A stretch of 64,000 bases of DNA from Methylobacterium currus. GTDB taxonomy: Bacteria > Pseudomonadota > Alphaproteobacteria > Rhizobiales > Beijerinckiaceae. This document shows, in pieces, positions 1 to 7,969 of the stretch. Where the stretch lies: contig NZ_CP028843.1 in the NCBI RefSeq assembly GCF_003058325.1, positions 6,181,001 to 6,245,000 of the forward strand, given 5' to 3'. Position 1 is the stretch's first letter, and each line of letters starts with the position of its first letter. The position numbers were made by a program, and so were the translations under genes. Below the pieces are notes generated by a model. It was given only the letters and a program-made list of their open reading frames with translations. It made no database searches and was not told where the DNA came from.

Positions 1-748
1 CGCGGACCGATGCCCGCGTGACGCCCTTCAAGCCCACCATTGTCGTTACATCGATCAAGCCTTCGGGCGTCGTTCCGCCCGACATGACGATGTGGTCCGA
101 CTGCAACCGGGCCAGGATGGCATCGATAGAGAGTAGGCGGGCCGCCCTCCCGTCTTCCGCCGCCAAGGCGTCCTCGTAGCCCACGACGGTCTCAACCTGG
201 TAGGACGTCTCCTGCATCCCTGCGGTCGTCCGGTTCGGACGGACGACCGGGCGTTGTTGGCCCGGCTTCATCCGCCCGAAGTACTTGGTCAGTGCAGCGC
301 AAACGGCCTCGCGCTCCTTGTCGCTGCACGCCTGCCCGGGGACCGCCACGAAGGCAGTGGTCTCGCGCTCGACGTAGGCCCCGAGCCCGACGCGGTCGAC
401 CTCCACGACCTGCACGTCCCGTCCTGCCGCACACTGGGCACGAAGGTTCGCCGTGGCCCATGCCTTCGCCTTCGGGCATATCGCCCGGAAAAGCCTCTGA
501 CGCGCGTCGCTGTAGACCCGCACCGGCTGGCGGACGGAGAACGCGGCGATGCTGCGGCACGTGTCCGCGATGACCGCGTCGGTCAACTCGGAAACGCCAC
601 CGGCGGACACGTACCGCTTCACGGCCTCGCCAAGGAACATCGTCACGGCCTGGGGCGTGACCGGCGCGCCCGTCGTCCGGTGGACGTGGCGCGTGAAGCC
701 CGCGGCCTCACGGCGAAGAGTTTCGAAGATCTCGGTTGACGCCGACAC
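1..748 (-). CDS. Hypothetical protein, 3' end outside the window
   Basis: A frame on the minus strand stays open from a GTG at 748 to the window edge, giving about 249 residues, so the protein is cut off at its C-terminus. The residues are mixed and globular (segments such as AVTMFLGEAVKRYVS and FRAICPKAKAWATANLRAQ), with no transmembrane segment. I recognise no family. The next in-frame stop upstream lies in the repeat at about 790, so the start must be this GTG or a GTG slightly upstream at about 784. It sits just downstream of a three-copy promoter-like repeat, which suggests it is a strongly or specially controlled island gene. Shorter frames overlapping it have poorer codon usage and look like shadows. 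Confidence 0.6.
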   Translation of the reverse strand, partial: MSASTEIFETLRREAAGFTRHVHRTTGAPVTPQAVTMFLGEAVKRYVSAGGVSELTDAVIADTCRSIAAFSVRQPVRVYSDARQRLFRAICPKAKAWATANLRAQCAAGRDVQVVEVDRVGLGAYVERETTAFVAVPGQACSDKEREAVCAALTKYFGRMKPGQQRPVVRPNRTTAGMQETSYQVETVVGYEDALAAEDGRAARLLSIDAILARLQSDHIVMSGGTTPEGLIDVTTMVGLKGVTRASVR

Positions 749-780
749 GGAGAGGACGGGGCTCCGGGGACCATTCCCCA

Positions 781-1200
781 CCGACCATTATATGAACCGA
801 TCCGCACACCACAACTCTGAGACACGTATTTCGTCTTCGCAAAGAGCAGGTTTTCGGGGTTCGAGGTTGTCACGCCGGGTCGCCGGAGCGCCTCGCCGCG
901 AGGCTAGACGGAACCGGACAGGGGCAACCCCGACCCGCGGGTCTCCGACCGACCATGCCTTATCCCGACCCTTATATAGACCCATCCGCACAAGGCGCCC
1001 CGCTCCCCTCGTCAACATCCCTGTTCGAGTTGTCACGCCAGTTGCCAAGCCCACCTCCTGCGTGGCCTGATGAGGCACCGGTACGAAAACCGGAACCCCG
1101 CCGCCCCGAAAGGACCAATTTCGCCCCGACCCTTATATAGACCCATCCGCACAGGGGACCCCGTTTCTCTTGGAAGAGCTCTGGTTCAGGTTGTCACGCC
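781..1200 (-). promoter_or_regulatory. Three tandem promoter-like repeat units
   Basis: Read on the minus strand, a box GGCGTGACAAC (at 1200-1190, 1039-1029, 876-866) is followed by an AT-rich box containing GGGTCTATATAAGGGTCGG (at 1153-1126 and 992-965, degenerate at 808-781). The two right-hand units are spaced identically: 161 bp unit to unit, with the same distance between boxes. The stretch has no convincing gene, and all copies point at the gene that runs off the left edge. The TATATAAGGG core could be a -10 region or a phage-type polymerase promoter. Function is inferred. Confidence 0.5.
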
Positions 1201-1290
1201 CCCGCCGTCGATTGGCCTTTCGGATGTTGCCTGGGGGATGCGTCGACGACTCGTGGGGTGCCCTGCGGCAGGCGCAAGCTGCAAGCCATG

Positions 1291-1809
1291 TCAACCTTCT
1301 TGCATGGTCTTCGTCGACATCTTGGAACCCTTGGCGGGGATGCGAGCGTATGCTTCGTCAATCTCGGCAATCCAGCGCCGCAGATCGTCAACCTTCCACA
1401 CCGTCAGCACGCCCCGCCTGAGGGCATCCTGGAATTGCAGCATAATCTTTCTGCCGCCGCGCCCCATAAAGTCCGGCAGAAGCCCAGCCTCCCAGGCAGC
1501 GTGCAGGCGTTCGCCAGCAGCGGGGAGATCCGCCATTAAATCGGCATGGTCCTCCGGGCGCGCATACGTGCAGTACGCGGCGGCCTCCTGCTCCTCGCGG
1601 TCGAGATCCTCTAAGACTGCGATGCGCTTATCAACGAGCTCCATGATGGCATACCCATCGCGGGGGTGCATTTCCTTGACGCACAGGTCATAGAGATAAT
1701 TGCGAAGTTTCTGCAATCCAGCGATGCGCTGTCTAGTCTTTAGGTCTGTCGTATCGAACCCCGTGTACGGGTCGGGGCCGGGAAGCTTTGGGAAAGGGAT
1801 CTTAGTCAT
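1291..1809 (-). CDS. Hypothetical protein, 172 aa
   Basis: An intact frame of 172 residues with an AGGTG ribosome-binding site five bases before the ATG at 1809. The protein is soluble and charged, rich in helix-forming residues (KTRQRIAGLQKLRNYLYD and the Glu/Asp-rich VLEDLDREEQEAAAY), and ends in a basic tail. No family is recognised. It is separated from the divergent repeat region by about 90 bp and from the next minus-strand gene by 20 bp, so it may head or join the 4434-1830 gene run. Base composition is slightly lower in GC than the genes around it. Confidence 0.7.
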   Translation of the reverse strand: MTKIPFPKLPGPDPYTGFDTTDLKTRQRIAGLQKLRNYLYDLCVKEMHPRDGYAIMELVDKRIAVLEDLDREEQEAAAYCTYARPEDHADLMADLPAAGERLHAAWEAGLLPDFMGRGGRKIMLQFQDALRRGVLTVWKVDDLRRWIAEIDEAYARIPAKGSKMSTKTMQEG

Positions 1810-1829
1810 AGGTCACCTGCATGGGGGGG

Positions 1830-2240
1830 TCAGTCGCCGGATGAAAGGTCGCCCGGTCCGGAGGCGCAGCGCGCGTCGGTGAACTGGCTCTTCCGCGCCT
1901 CGGTGCGCTCGTCGATGATGAAGCTCGCGCCCGGCTTAGGCGAATCCCACCCGCCGCCAATGGCGACCATGCGCCCGCGGCCAGCCTCGCCGCGTGCGGT
2001 GAGCTGCGTCGTCTCGCGGTCCGTGCGCGTGTCGATGAGGCCGCACGTCACCGTCACGCGCCAGCCCTGCGCCGGCCCGGGGACCGCGTCGACGCGGGAG
2101 AACCGCACCCTGTGGGGTCCGGCGGGCACACGCACGTCGTAGAGCCACCGGTCGTCGGGCTGCGGGAAACGGGCGGGCTCCACCGCGGCGGCCGGGGCCG
2201 CGGCGAGCGCCAGGGCGAGGATCAGAGCACCGCGTAGCAT
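1830..2240 (-). CDS. Secreted hypothetical protein, 136 aa
   Basis: The protein begins with a clear signal peptide (residues 1-20, MLRGALILALALAAAPAAAV, cleavage after AAA), so the product is exported to the periplasm. The mature part is about 115 residues with two cysteines (66 and 124) that could form a disulfide and a beta-rich pattern. No known family is recognised. The start overlaps the end of the upstream gene (2222-2560) by 19 bp, which indicates translational coupling in the minus-strand operon running from 4434. Longer versions of this frame starting near 2516 would bury the signal peptide and are rejected. Confidence 0.65.
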   Translation of the reverse strand: MLRGALILALALAAAPAAAVEPARFPQPDDRWLYDVRVPAGPHRVRFSRVDAVPGPAQGWRVTVTCGLIDTRTDRETTQLTARGEAGRGRMVAIGGGWDSPKPGASFIIDERTEARKSQFTDARCASGPGDLSSGD

Positions 2241-2560
2241 TGGCCGTTCTCCAGGAAGTGGACGAGGGAAGCCTTCAGGACGACGAAGCCGTCCGGGGTG
2301 ACGAAGTGGGGGCCGTCGTAGGGGTCGAAGCGCACGCGGATGGCCGACGGGTACCGGGGGGCCTCGCAGGGAATCCCCCTGGCGTAGGCGCAGACGGCGC
2401 GCTGGCGCAGGCGCTGCACGCGGGCGACGGCGGCGGGATGGACGACGAAGCGCACGTTCATGAGGGTGATCTCCCGGACGTACCGGGAGACGCGGCCGCC
2501 ATCCCGGACGGACCACGCGCGCGGGCGCAGGCGCCGGTTCCAGTAGACGTCGACGGTCAT
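2222..2560 (-). CDS. Hypothetical protein, 112 aa
   Basis: An intact frame of 112 residues starting MTVDVYWNRR. It contains repeated basic and aromatic stretches (FVVHPAAVARVQRLRQRAV) and a C-terminal region FVTPDGFVVLKASLVHFLE. No family is recognised. Its ATG overlaps the stop of the upstream gene in an ATGA arrangement at 2557-2560, so the two are almost certainly co-translated. A much longer in-frame extension to 3607 exists, but that part only mirrors the AAA ATPase gene in another frame and is not used. Confidence 0.6.
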   Translation of the reverse strand: MTVDVYWNRRLRPRAWSVRDGGRVSRYVREITLMNVRFVVHPAAVARVQRLRQRAVCAYARGIPCEAPRYPSAIRVRFDPYDGPHFVTPDGFVVLKASLVHFLENGQCYAVL

Positions 2561-2802
2561 GACGCCCTCCGGAGCGGGCCGAACGCCGCCGCGACGTTCT
2601 CGGCCTCGTAGGCCACGCGGCGGGCGTCGTCGGCCGACACGTGCCCGGCCGCGGCGAGGCGGCCTGCTTCGAGGACGCGGTCCCGCAGGCCGCGGCCGGT
2701 GTGCGGGCAGACGCGGCCGGACTCCCAGAGAGCCTGGATGCGTGCGGCCGCGTCGGAGATCTCGGACGGGACGGTGTCGAGGCGGGCGGAGGGGCAGCAC
2801 AT
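2557..2802 (-). CDS. Hypothetical protein, 81 aa
   Basis: A small intact frame of 81 residues lying 12 bp after the AAA ATPase gene and overlapping the next gene by four bases (ATGA). The sequence is helical and alanine/arginine rich, with the pattern DAAARIQALWESGRVCP followed by GHVSADDARRVAYEAENVA. Family unknown. The tight spacing on both sides makes it part of the 4434-1830 transcription unit. Confidence 0.6.
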   Translation of the reverse strand: MCCPSARLDTVPSEISDAAARIQALWESGRVCPHTGRGLRDRVLEAGRLAAAGHVSADDARRVAYEAENVAAAFGPLRRAS

Positions 2803-2814
2803 AGTCGCCTCCCG

Positions 2815-4434
2815 TCACATGCGCGTCGCGAGGGCGTCGCGCGCGGCGACGATTCCCTCGGCGAGCTGACGGAGCGTCCGCACGCTGCCGTCCCGCCAAT
2901 GCGCGGCGAGGACGGCTTCCTCCTCCGGATCGGGTCCGGGCAGCCACGCGTCGTCGAGGCCGCGCTCGGCCCGGATGTCCGCGAAGATCGCGCGCGTTAG
3001 GGCCGGGAGCGAGGCAGACGTGCGCGGCCCCATCTCCAGCACCCGGAACCGCGAGAGCAGCGCCGCGTCGAGGCCGACGCGGGTGTTCGCCGTCGCGATG
3101 TAGGAGACGGCGCTGAGATCCACCGGGCATTCGAGGTAGGGGTCCTGGTACGCCCGCGCGGTCTCCCGTTCGGTCAGGGCTAGGACGCCGTCGACGAGCT
3201 TGCCGTTGTCCGCTCGCGTCCCGGCGCGGGAGAGCTCGTCGAGGACGACGAGGACGCTCGCAGCCTCGGCCCGCCGGATGGCCTGCAGGGGCACGCAGGC
3301 GCGGCCGGTCGACCACTGCCTCGACGTGCCGATGAACGAGGAATCGCTGACCCCGGCGCACCCGTAGACCGTGACGTTCAGCCCGAGAACCTCGCCGAGC
3401 CGCCGGGCGAAACGGCTCTTGCCGGTGCCGGGCGGCCCCAGCAGCAGCGTCGGCGGGATGGCGACGAAGGCCCGCCCGGCGAGCGGTCGAAGGATCGCGT
3501 CGATGACCGCCGTGTCGTCCGGGAACTCGGCGGCGAGCGTCGCCCGCGCCGCGGCGAGGTCCGGGACAGGGACCAGGCGGAGCCGCCGGCCGGCAATCGG
3601 GGCCCATTCGTTCCTCGGCGTCGAACCCGTCGCCCCGCCGGGCCGGCTCTCGCCCGCCTTCGCCAGGCCCGGCAAATGCTCGACGCCGGCCAGCACCAGC
3701 AAGCTCGGCCCCGTCTCCAGCGCCGTCTTCGCCACCTTCGCGGCGGCCTTCTCGCGGGCCTCAGTCACCAATGCCGGCTCGGTCTCGGGCGCCCCCCGGG
3801 ACGCGTCCCCGACGAGGCGGCCGCCGCGGGCGAGCGTGATCAGCAAGGCCCCCATCGCCCCGCGGCCGGGCCTCCAATCTAGCGCGGCGTGGACGTCCTC
3901 GGCCATGCCAACGCTCGCCCGGACATAGCGGTACCCGTCGGGCCCGCCGAGCAGGTCCGGCAGCAGCCCGCGGATGTACTCGCGCGCCGGAGGATGGCCG
4001 CATTCCCAGAGGCAGAGCGCCAGGACGCCCGCGAGCAGGCGGAGGTGCTCGTCGACGTCCTGTTGCTCGTCCGAGTAGTCGAAACCGAAATCTGCGGAGA
4101 AACTGCTCTCGCGCAGCCAGCCGGTGACGGTGTCGAACGCCGCGCAGACCTGGACGGCCAGAGTTTGCTCGGCTTCCCGACGGTCCCGCTTCACGTCATG
4201 GGCGTACGAATCGAACGACAACCGCAGGGCGCGGTAGATGCCGACGACGCGGATGTCCTCGCCGAACGCGGCCGCGTTCCGGAGCGAAGGGATGTGCCGG
4301 CCGTAGCGGGCGGCGAGAAGGAGGGCGGCAGGCGCGAACGGGAAGCTGCCGCGGCGGGGCGCCTCGGCTTCGCCCGAGAGATATCTCTCGACGGCGCAAG
4401 CCCGCGCCCCCTCATCAAGGGGGGTGCTCGTCAT
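2815..4434 (-). CDS. AAA+ ATPase of the MoxR/Lon-like type
   Basis: This 539-residue protein has an N-terminal region of about 300 residues without a recognisable domain, then a AAA+ ATPase module. The Walker A motif GPPGTGKS is at 333-340, Walker B VLVVLDE at 394-400, a sensor-1 segment IATANT at 446-451 and a candidate arginine finger SRFR at 461-464. It should hydrolyse ATP to remodel or unfold a partner. No Lon Ser/Lys protease domain is present, so it is not a complete Lon protease. It is the first gene of a run of tightly packed small genes (to 1830), which are its likely partners. Target and role are unknown. It is the only island gene with a clear enzymatic signature apart from the mobile elements and the split peptidase. 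Confidence 0.75.
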   Translation of the reverse strand: MTSTPLDEGARACAVERYLSGEAEAPRRGSFPFAPAALLLAARYGRHIPSLRNAAAFGEDIRVVGIYRALRLSFDSYAHDVKRDRREAEQTLAVQVCAAFDTVTGWLRESSFSADFGFDYSDEQQDVDEHLRLLAGVLALCLWECGHPPAREYIRGLLPDLLGGPDGYRYVRASVGMAEDVHAALDWRPGRGAMGALLITLARGGRLVGDASRGAPETEPALVTEAREKAAAKVAKTALETGPSLLVLAGVEHLPGLAKAGESRPGGATGSTPRNEWAPIAGRRLRLVPVPDLAAARATLAAEFPDDTAVIDAILRPLAGRAFVAIPPTLLLGPPGTGKSRFARRLGEVLGLNVTVYGCAGVSDSSFIGTSRQWSTGRACVPLQAIRRAEAASVLVVLDELSRAGTRADNGKLVDGVLALTERETARAYQDPYLECPVDLSAVSYIATANTRVGLDAALLSRFRVLEMGPRTSASLPALTRAIFADIRAERGLDDAWLPGPDPEEEAVLAAHWRDGSVRTLRQLAEGIVAARDALATRM

Positions 4435-4507
4435 GATCGGTCTCCATGGCCGTACGCCCCGGATGCCGTGGGCGCGCAGTTCAAACGCCGGTGTACCCCG
4501 GCATGTC

Positions 4508-5047
4508 TTACTCGCTAGTTAACGACGACGAGCTCCGTTTCCCCAACCGGAATGCCTCGCGCTCGGCGAGCACTTCGTCGACGGCGGCCAGGGCACGCCG
4601 CAGCGTTTCCTTCGCGTCCATGTCCCGGCCGATGATGTCGATCTGCGACGGTCGACCTGTGTGATAGCGCTCGACAGTATTCGCTTCCTGGATCTCTTCG
4701 ACGCACATGAGCGCATGCCCGAGGGCGCGGGGATGGGAATGCGCGGCGGCCTGGCCGAGGAAGAGACAGACGTATTCGGGGAGTCCGAATTTCGCGATGC
4801 GGTCCCGGCTCGTCGTCCTCTTGTTGAGTTGCATTAGGCGGGCGAGCGACGAGACCCACTCATGGCCGAGCACTGCTGTCGCCGCCTCGTTGACGGCATC
4901 GACGAAGGCGGATCCAACCTCCGCCATCGTGACGTGGCGTTCTCCTGCGTAGAGGTCTTGGTCCCGATACGTCAGGGGGACGCCGTCGAGCGTCCCGATG
5001 CAGACGCCGTCGTCGGGCTGGGGCATGGGCTTCAAGACGATCTTCAC
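4508..5047 (-). CDS. Hypothetical protein, 179 aa
   Basis: The best start is the GTG at 5047 (MKIVLKPMPQPDDG), with GCAGGAT about eight bases upstream; an internal ATG follows seven codons later. The product is soluble, with a helical middle (TMAEVGSAFVDAVNEAATAV) and a C-terminal segment rich in charged helices (KETLRRALAAVDEVLAERE). No family is recognised. It lies between the AAA ATPase (73 bp downstream) and a hairpin at 5080-5109 that probably ends the gene upstream, so it may start a transcript that includes the ATPase gene. The longer version from 5272 is poorly supported. Confidence 0.6.
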   Translation of the reverse strand: MKIVLKPMPQPDDGVCIGTLDGVPLTYRDQDLYAGERHVTMAEVGSAFVDAVNEAATAVLGHEWVSSLARLMQLNKRTTSRDRIAKFGLPEYVCLFLGQAAAHSHPRALGHALMCVEEIQEANTVERYHTGRPSQIDIIGRDMDAKETLRRALAAVDEVLAEREAFRLGKRSSSSLTSE

Positions 5048-5079
5048 GGCGGGAAATCCTGCGGGGGGTGGGAATCGAT

Positions 5080-5109
5080 GAGGGGCGGCCCCGGTCAGGA
5101 CCGCCCCTC
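5080..5109 (-). terminator. Hairpin, probable terminator
   Basis: A perfect 9-bp stem (GAGGGGCGG at 5080-5088 with CCGCCCCTC at 5101-5109) and a 12-base loop lie between the stop of the gene at 5140-5622 and the start of the gene at 5047. There is no T-run, so it may act only as a weak or Rho-assisted terminator. Confidence 0.45.
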
Positions 5110-5139
5110 GGATGTTAGCACTCGCGGGAGCGAGGGACC

Positions 5140-5622
5140 TCAGGCCCGGCGGGCCTCGTTGAGCTGGTGCTGCAGGAGCTCTGTCTGCATCTCGATGAGC
5201 GCTGCCTGACGGGGATGCCCCGCCTTGCCGCAGTAGCCCCGGGGCGGAAGCGAGGGGGCCGGCAGGTACCACTCGCCCTCGTCCTCATCGAGGTGCCAGT
5301 CCCGGTTATCCCCGGGCATCCCTCCCCACGCGCCGCCGACCGTCTCATGCCCGCCGGCGCCGATGCCGATCACCGCGTCCTCGATCCACTTGGCCTTCAC
5401 CCGGGCGAGATGCGCCTGGTGGCGCCTGCCGCTGTCGTGCCAACGCCAGAAGGCGCAGAAATCGCCGAGGCAGGTGGAGCCGCTGTCCGCGCCTCCCCTG
5501 AACGTGCGGTTGACCCCGGCAACTGGCGTATCGGCCTGCTCGGTGTCGGGGCTGCGGGCCTCGGGGCACCACACGGTCTCGGCCTGCTGCACGGTGAGCA
5601 GGGCGGTATCAAGTTGGCTCAT
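5140..5622 (-). CDS. Hypothetical protein, 160 aa
   Basis: An intact 160-residue frame starting MSQLDTALLTVQQ. The sequence is acidic in the middle (DWHLDEDEGEWYL) and carries several cysteines and histidines (C49, C55, CGKAGH near residue 130) and a glycine-rich patch (GIGAGGHETVGGAWGG). No known domain is recognised. Hairpins flank it on both sides (5080-5109 and 5689-5715), which suggests a monocistronic unit. Confidence 0.55.
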   Translation of the reverse strand: MSQLDTALLTVQQAETVWCPEARSPDTEQADTPVAGVNRTFRGGADSGSTCLGDFCAFWRWHDSGRRHQAHLARVKAKWIEDAVIGIGAGGHETVGGAWGGMPGDNRDWHLDEDEGEWYLPAPSLPPRGYCGKAGHPRQAALIEMQTELLQHQLNEARRA

Positions 5623-5688
5623 TGTCGTGATCCCTCTCGTCAGGACGCCCGGAAACCGTGGCGACGGAGTGCTCGTCGGCGCTCCCCG

Positions 5689-5715
5689 CTCCCCCGCCGG
5701 GCTACGACGGGGGAG
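5689..5715 (-). terminator. Hairpin after the 83-aa gene
   Basis: CTCCCCCGCC (5689-5698) pairs with GACGGGGGAG (5706-5715) with one mismatch and a short loop, 15 bp past the stop of the gene at 5731-5982. It lacks a T-run. Confidence 0.35.
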
Positions 5716-5730
5716 AAGGCAGCGTCGCGC

Positions 5731-5982
5731 TTAGGCGTCGATGGCGTCGAGCCGGCGCTCGACCGCGGTGCGGAGCTTCTCGGCCGTCATCGAGCGGGCG
5801 GTCGGCCCGGTCGGGACGAGGACCGTGGCCTCGCGGACGTAGGCCCGGTCGTACTCGCTGCGGCGGTAGACGCCGACGCGGCAGACGAAGCGCCCATTGT
5901 AGCGGACCTCGCCCTCGGTCATGAGGCGCAGGCCGTCGTCGTATGTGTAGTAGTCGTTGTCGAAAGAGATCTTGGTCGTCAT
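5731..5982 (-). CDS. Hypothetical protein, 83 aa
   Basis: A compact intact frame of 83 residues (MTTKISFDNDYYTYDDG...). It has a beta-strand-like pattern RFVCRVGVYRRSEYDRAY and a C-terminal helix ending EKLRTAVERRLDAI. The pattern of a conserved hydrophobic core with alternating Arg/Glu resembles small phage-type proteins, but no family is recognised. It starts 11 bp after the gene at 5994-6896, so the two are probably one transcript. Confidence 0.6.
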   Translation of the reverse strand: MTTKISFDNDYYTYDDGLRLMTEGEVRYNGRFVCRVGVYRRSEYDRAYVREATVLVPTGPTARSMTAEKLRTAVERRLDAIDA

Positions 5983-5993
5983 GACCGCCTCCC

Positions 5994-6896
5994 TCAAAGA
6001 GCGATGGGAGCGAGGATCTCGCGGACGATAGCGTCCGCGTTGCAGTGCTTGCTTCCGCTGTTGCACAAAAAGCCGTAGGCCCAGTAGGCTCGACCCGCCT
6101 TCGTGTCGAGGAACGGTCCGCGACCGCAGCCCTTACGGTCGACGTAGAGCTTCACCGGTCCCTTGCTCGGCTTCACCCCGGTGACATCCAGGTTCACGTA
6201 GTCGCGGACCAGCTTCCCGTCATTGGACTCCCATCGCTCGACGCCGGTGACCTCGTAAGGAGCGTCCCACCCCATGAGGGGCATGACGACCCGCCGTCCA
6301 ACTAGGACGGCAGCGAGTCCCTCGACGGTGGACAGGTCAGGCTCGGGAGCCGGGGCGGGCTCGGGCTGCGGGACGACCGGCGTGGGCTCGGCCTCGCGAG
6401 CCTCCTCAATGACGCGCTGCGCCGGGGGCACTGGCGGCAGGCTCGCGATATGCGCGATGAGGCATAGCTGCACCGGAGCGGGCGCGGACGGCTCGACGGG
6501 CTCCGGCGCGCCGCCGTCGGCCTGCTGCGGGGCCGCTGCGGCGCCTTCGAGCTCGGCGAGCTCGTCCCGCATGGCAATGCCATGGTCGTGGAGGCGGGCG
6601 AGTTGGGCGCGGAGTTCCTCAGGCGAGGGAGCGAAAATCCCCCACCCGGCGTCGATCTCGGACTGGGTCTCCAGCATGAGGCGGTCGTTATCCGCGATGA
6701 GCTCGCGGAGAGCGGCGGCGGCAGCGCGGCGCGCCAGGGCGGCGCGGGCGCGGGCCCAGGCCATACGGAGGCCGTTGCCGAGGCAGAGGCGCACCGAGCA
6801 CGCCGATGCAATGGCGCCGGCACGCGCGAGGCGCCAGGCGTCGCGGAAAAGCGCGGAAAGGTCGACGCGCTGCGTCTGTATGGTGGCTGTGGCCAT
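5994..6896 (-). CDS. Hypothetical protein with coiled-coil and Pro-rich linker, 300 aa
   Basis: Residues 1-125 are alanine/arginine-rich helices, probably coiled coil (RARAALARRAAAAALRELI then the RAQLARLHDH region). Residues 130-195 are a proline/glutamate/alanine-rich flexible linker. Residues 200-300 form a compact C-terminal domain with four cysteines/histidines near the end (CGRGPFL, FLCNSGSKHCN). The C-terminal pattern GRRVVMPLMGWDAPYEVTGVERW suggests a small beta domain. No family is recognised. It is the first gene of a minus-strand pair and is divergently arranged with the gene at 7058 across a 161-bp gap holding two palindromes. Confidence 0.6.
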   Translation of the reverse strand: MATATIQTQRVDLSALFRDAWRLARAGAIASACSVRLCLGNGLRMAWARARAALARRAAAAALRELIADNDRLMLETQSEIDAGWGIFAPSPEELRAQLARLHDHGIAMRDELAELEGAAAAPQQADGGAPEPVEPSAPAPVQLCLIAHIASLPPVPPAQRVIEEAREAEPTPVVPQPEPAPAPEPDLSTVEGLAAVLVGRRVVMPLMGWDAPYEVTGVERWESNDGKLVRDYVNLDVTGVKPSKGPVKLYVDRKGCGRGPFLDTKAGRAYWAYGFLCNSGSKHCNADAIVREILAPIAL

Positions 6897-7057
6897 GGTT
6901 CGATCCCGCTCGTCGTGGATGACGCGGCTAAGCCGTCGTCGTAATGTCGTTTGTAGGGCGACATTAACCTGCCGTCAAGGTCCCCTCCGCCGGGCCGGTA
7001 GGTCCCTCGCGTCGCGAATCGATAGCCTCCCCTGAGTGGCGGATTCGCGAGGCGGAC
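6897..7057. promoter_or_regulatory. Divergent promoter region with two palindromes
   Basis: The gap between divergent genes contains AATGTCG at 6943-6949 paired with CGACATT at 6959-6965, and TCGCGAATC at 7012-7020 paired with GATTCGCGA at 7042-7050. Both are perfect inverted repeats of a size typical of operator sites. The second lies directly before the start at 7058. Binding proteins are unknown. Confidence 0.45.
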
Positions 7058-7558
7058 ATGGGCGCGGGCATTCGGGTTCCGGACGAGACCTTCATCAAAG
7101 CCGCGTTCAACGCGGCGGAGGACGCCCTCCTTAAGAGGGCCGGCTACTGCTTCCTCCTGGAGATCGAGCGCTCCGACGAGGCGGGATTTGCCCTCGCGGC
7201 GACGCGCAACGACGGAGCCAGGGCGCGTTTCGACGTCGACATCCCGAGGAAGGTAGCGCCGGAGAAGCTGACCGCGTTCGAGCGGGTCCGGCGTGACCGC
7301 CAATGGTTCAAGGTCCAGCTTAACAGCATCGTCGAGAGCCTCTGCCTCGGCATCGTCGAGGACGAGCCCGAGGCCGCCGCACAGGCGGAGCCCGAGCAGC
7401 GCTTCGCCGTCGTCCTGACGTTCGGCTCCCGCCCCGACGTCGTCCTGACGCCCGCCGCCGGCGTGCCGGCCGACGAGGCGACCCGCGTCTACTGGTCCTT
7501 CATCGCCGCTGCCTCGGCCATCGGCGGCCGCCCCGCCATGCTTCCGCTGGGGGCCTGA
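7058..7558 (+). CDS. Hypothetical protein, 166 aa
   Basis: An intact frame of 166 residues (MGAGIRVPDETFIKAAF...). It has a hydrophobic beta-rich pattern in the first half (YCFLLEIERSDEAGFALAAT) and a C-terminal half with FAVVLTFGSRPDVVLTPAAG. No family is recognised. It is first in a plus-strand trio (7058-8544) with 3 bp to the next gene, so the three are co-transcribed. High third-position GC supports it as real. Confidence 0.6.
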   Translation: MGAGIRVPDETFIKAAFNAAEDALLKRAGYCFLLEIERSDEAGFALAATRNDGARARFDVDIPRKVAPEKLTAFERVRRDRQWFKVQLNSIVESLCLGIVEDEPEAAAQAEPEQRFAVVLTFGSRPDVVLTPAAGVPADEATRVYWSFIAAASAIGGRPAMLPLGA

Positions 7559-7561
7559 GCC

Positions 7562-7969
7562 ATGGGCACCTTCTGGCACAAGCCCGGCTGGACCGCCGCC
7601 GACCGCGACGCCGACGGCGAGATCCGCGCCGACGCGCTGCGGCCGGGCATCTACTGCGAGGACCAGGCGGCCCTGGCGCAGCTTCGCCGCGGCGCCCGCG
7701 TCCGGAGCCGTGAGATGACCGCGACGCCGAGCGGCTGGCTCCTCGACGGACAGGCCGTCTTCCTGTGCACGCCCGAGCTGGCCGCCATGTTCCGGGCGAC
7801 CGCGACGAAGGGACCGCCCCCGGCGTCAGAACCGGAATGGGTGGCGGGCATCGCGGCCGACGCGAGGGCATTTGCTGCACGGCTGGATCGTCAGCGCCCA
7901 TATCCGTCCACCGACAAAGTGACCCGTCAGCAGCGCCGAGCCGCCGAGCGCGCACGGAGCCGCCCGTGA
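7562..7969 (+). CDS. Hypothetical protein, 135 aa
   Basis: This 135-residue protein starts MGTFWHKPGWTAADRDAD and ends in a basic tail (RQQRRAAERARSRP). The middle reads like a small beta domain (ARVRSREMTATPSGWLLDG). No known family is recognised. It starts 3 bp after the previous gene, and its stop overlaps the GTG start of the next, so translation is probably coupled. Confidence 0.6.
   Translation: MGTFWHKPGWTAADRDADGEIRADALRPGIYCEDQAALAQLRRGARVRSREMTATPSGWLLDGQAVFLCTPELAAMFRATATKGPPPASEPEWVAGIAADARAFAARLDRQRPYPSTDKVTRQQRRAAERARSRP

Noticed and set aside
788..1078. A 96-residue minus-strand frame spanning repeat units
   Set aside because: It is built from the repeated promoter-like sequence itself, so its reading frame is accidental.
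2222..3607. A 461-residue minus-strand frame covering the ATPase region
   Set aside because: Only its last 112 codons are coding; the rest is the out-of-frame translation of the AAA+ ATPase gene.
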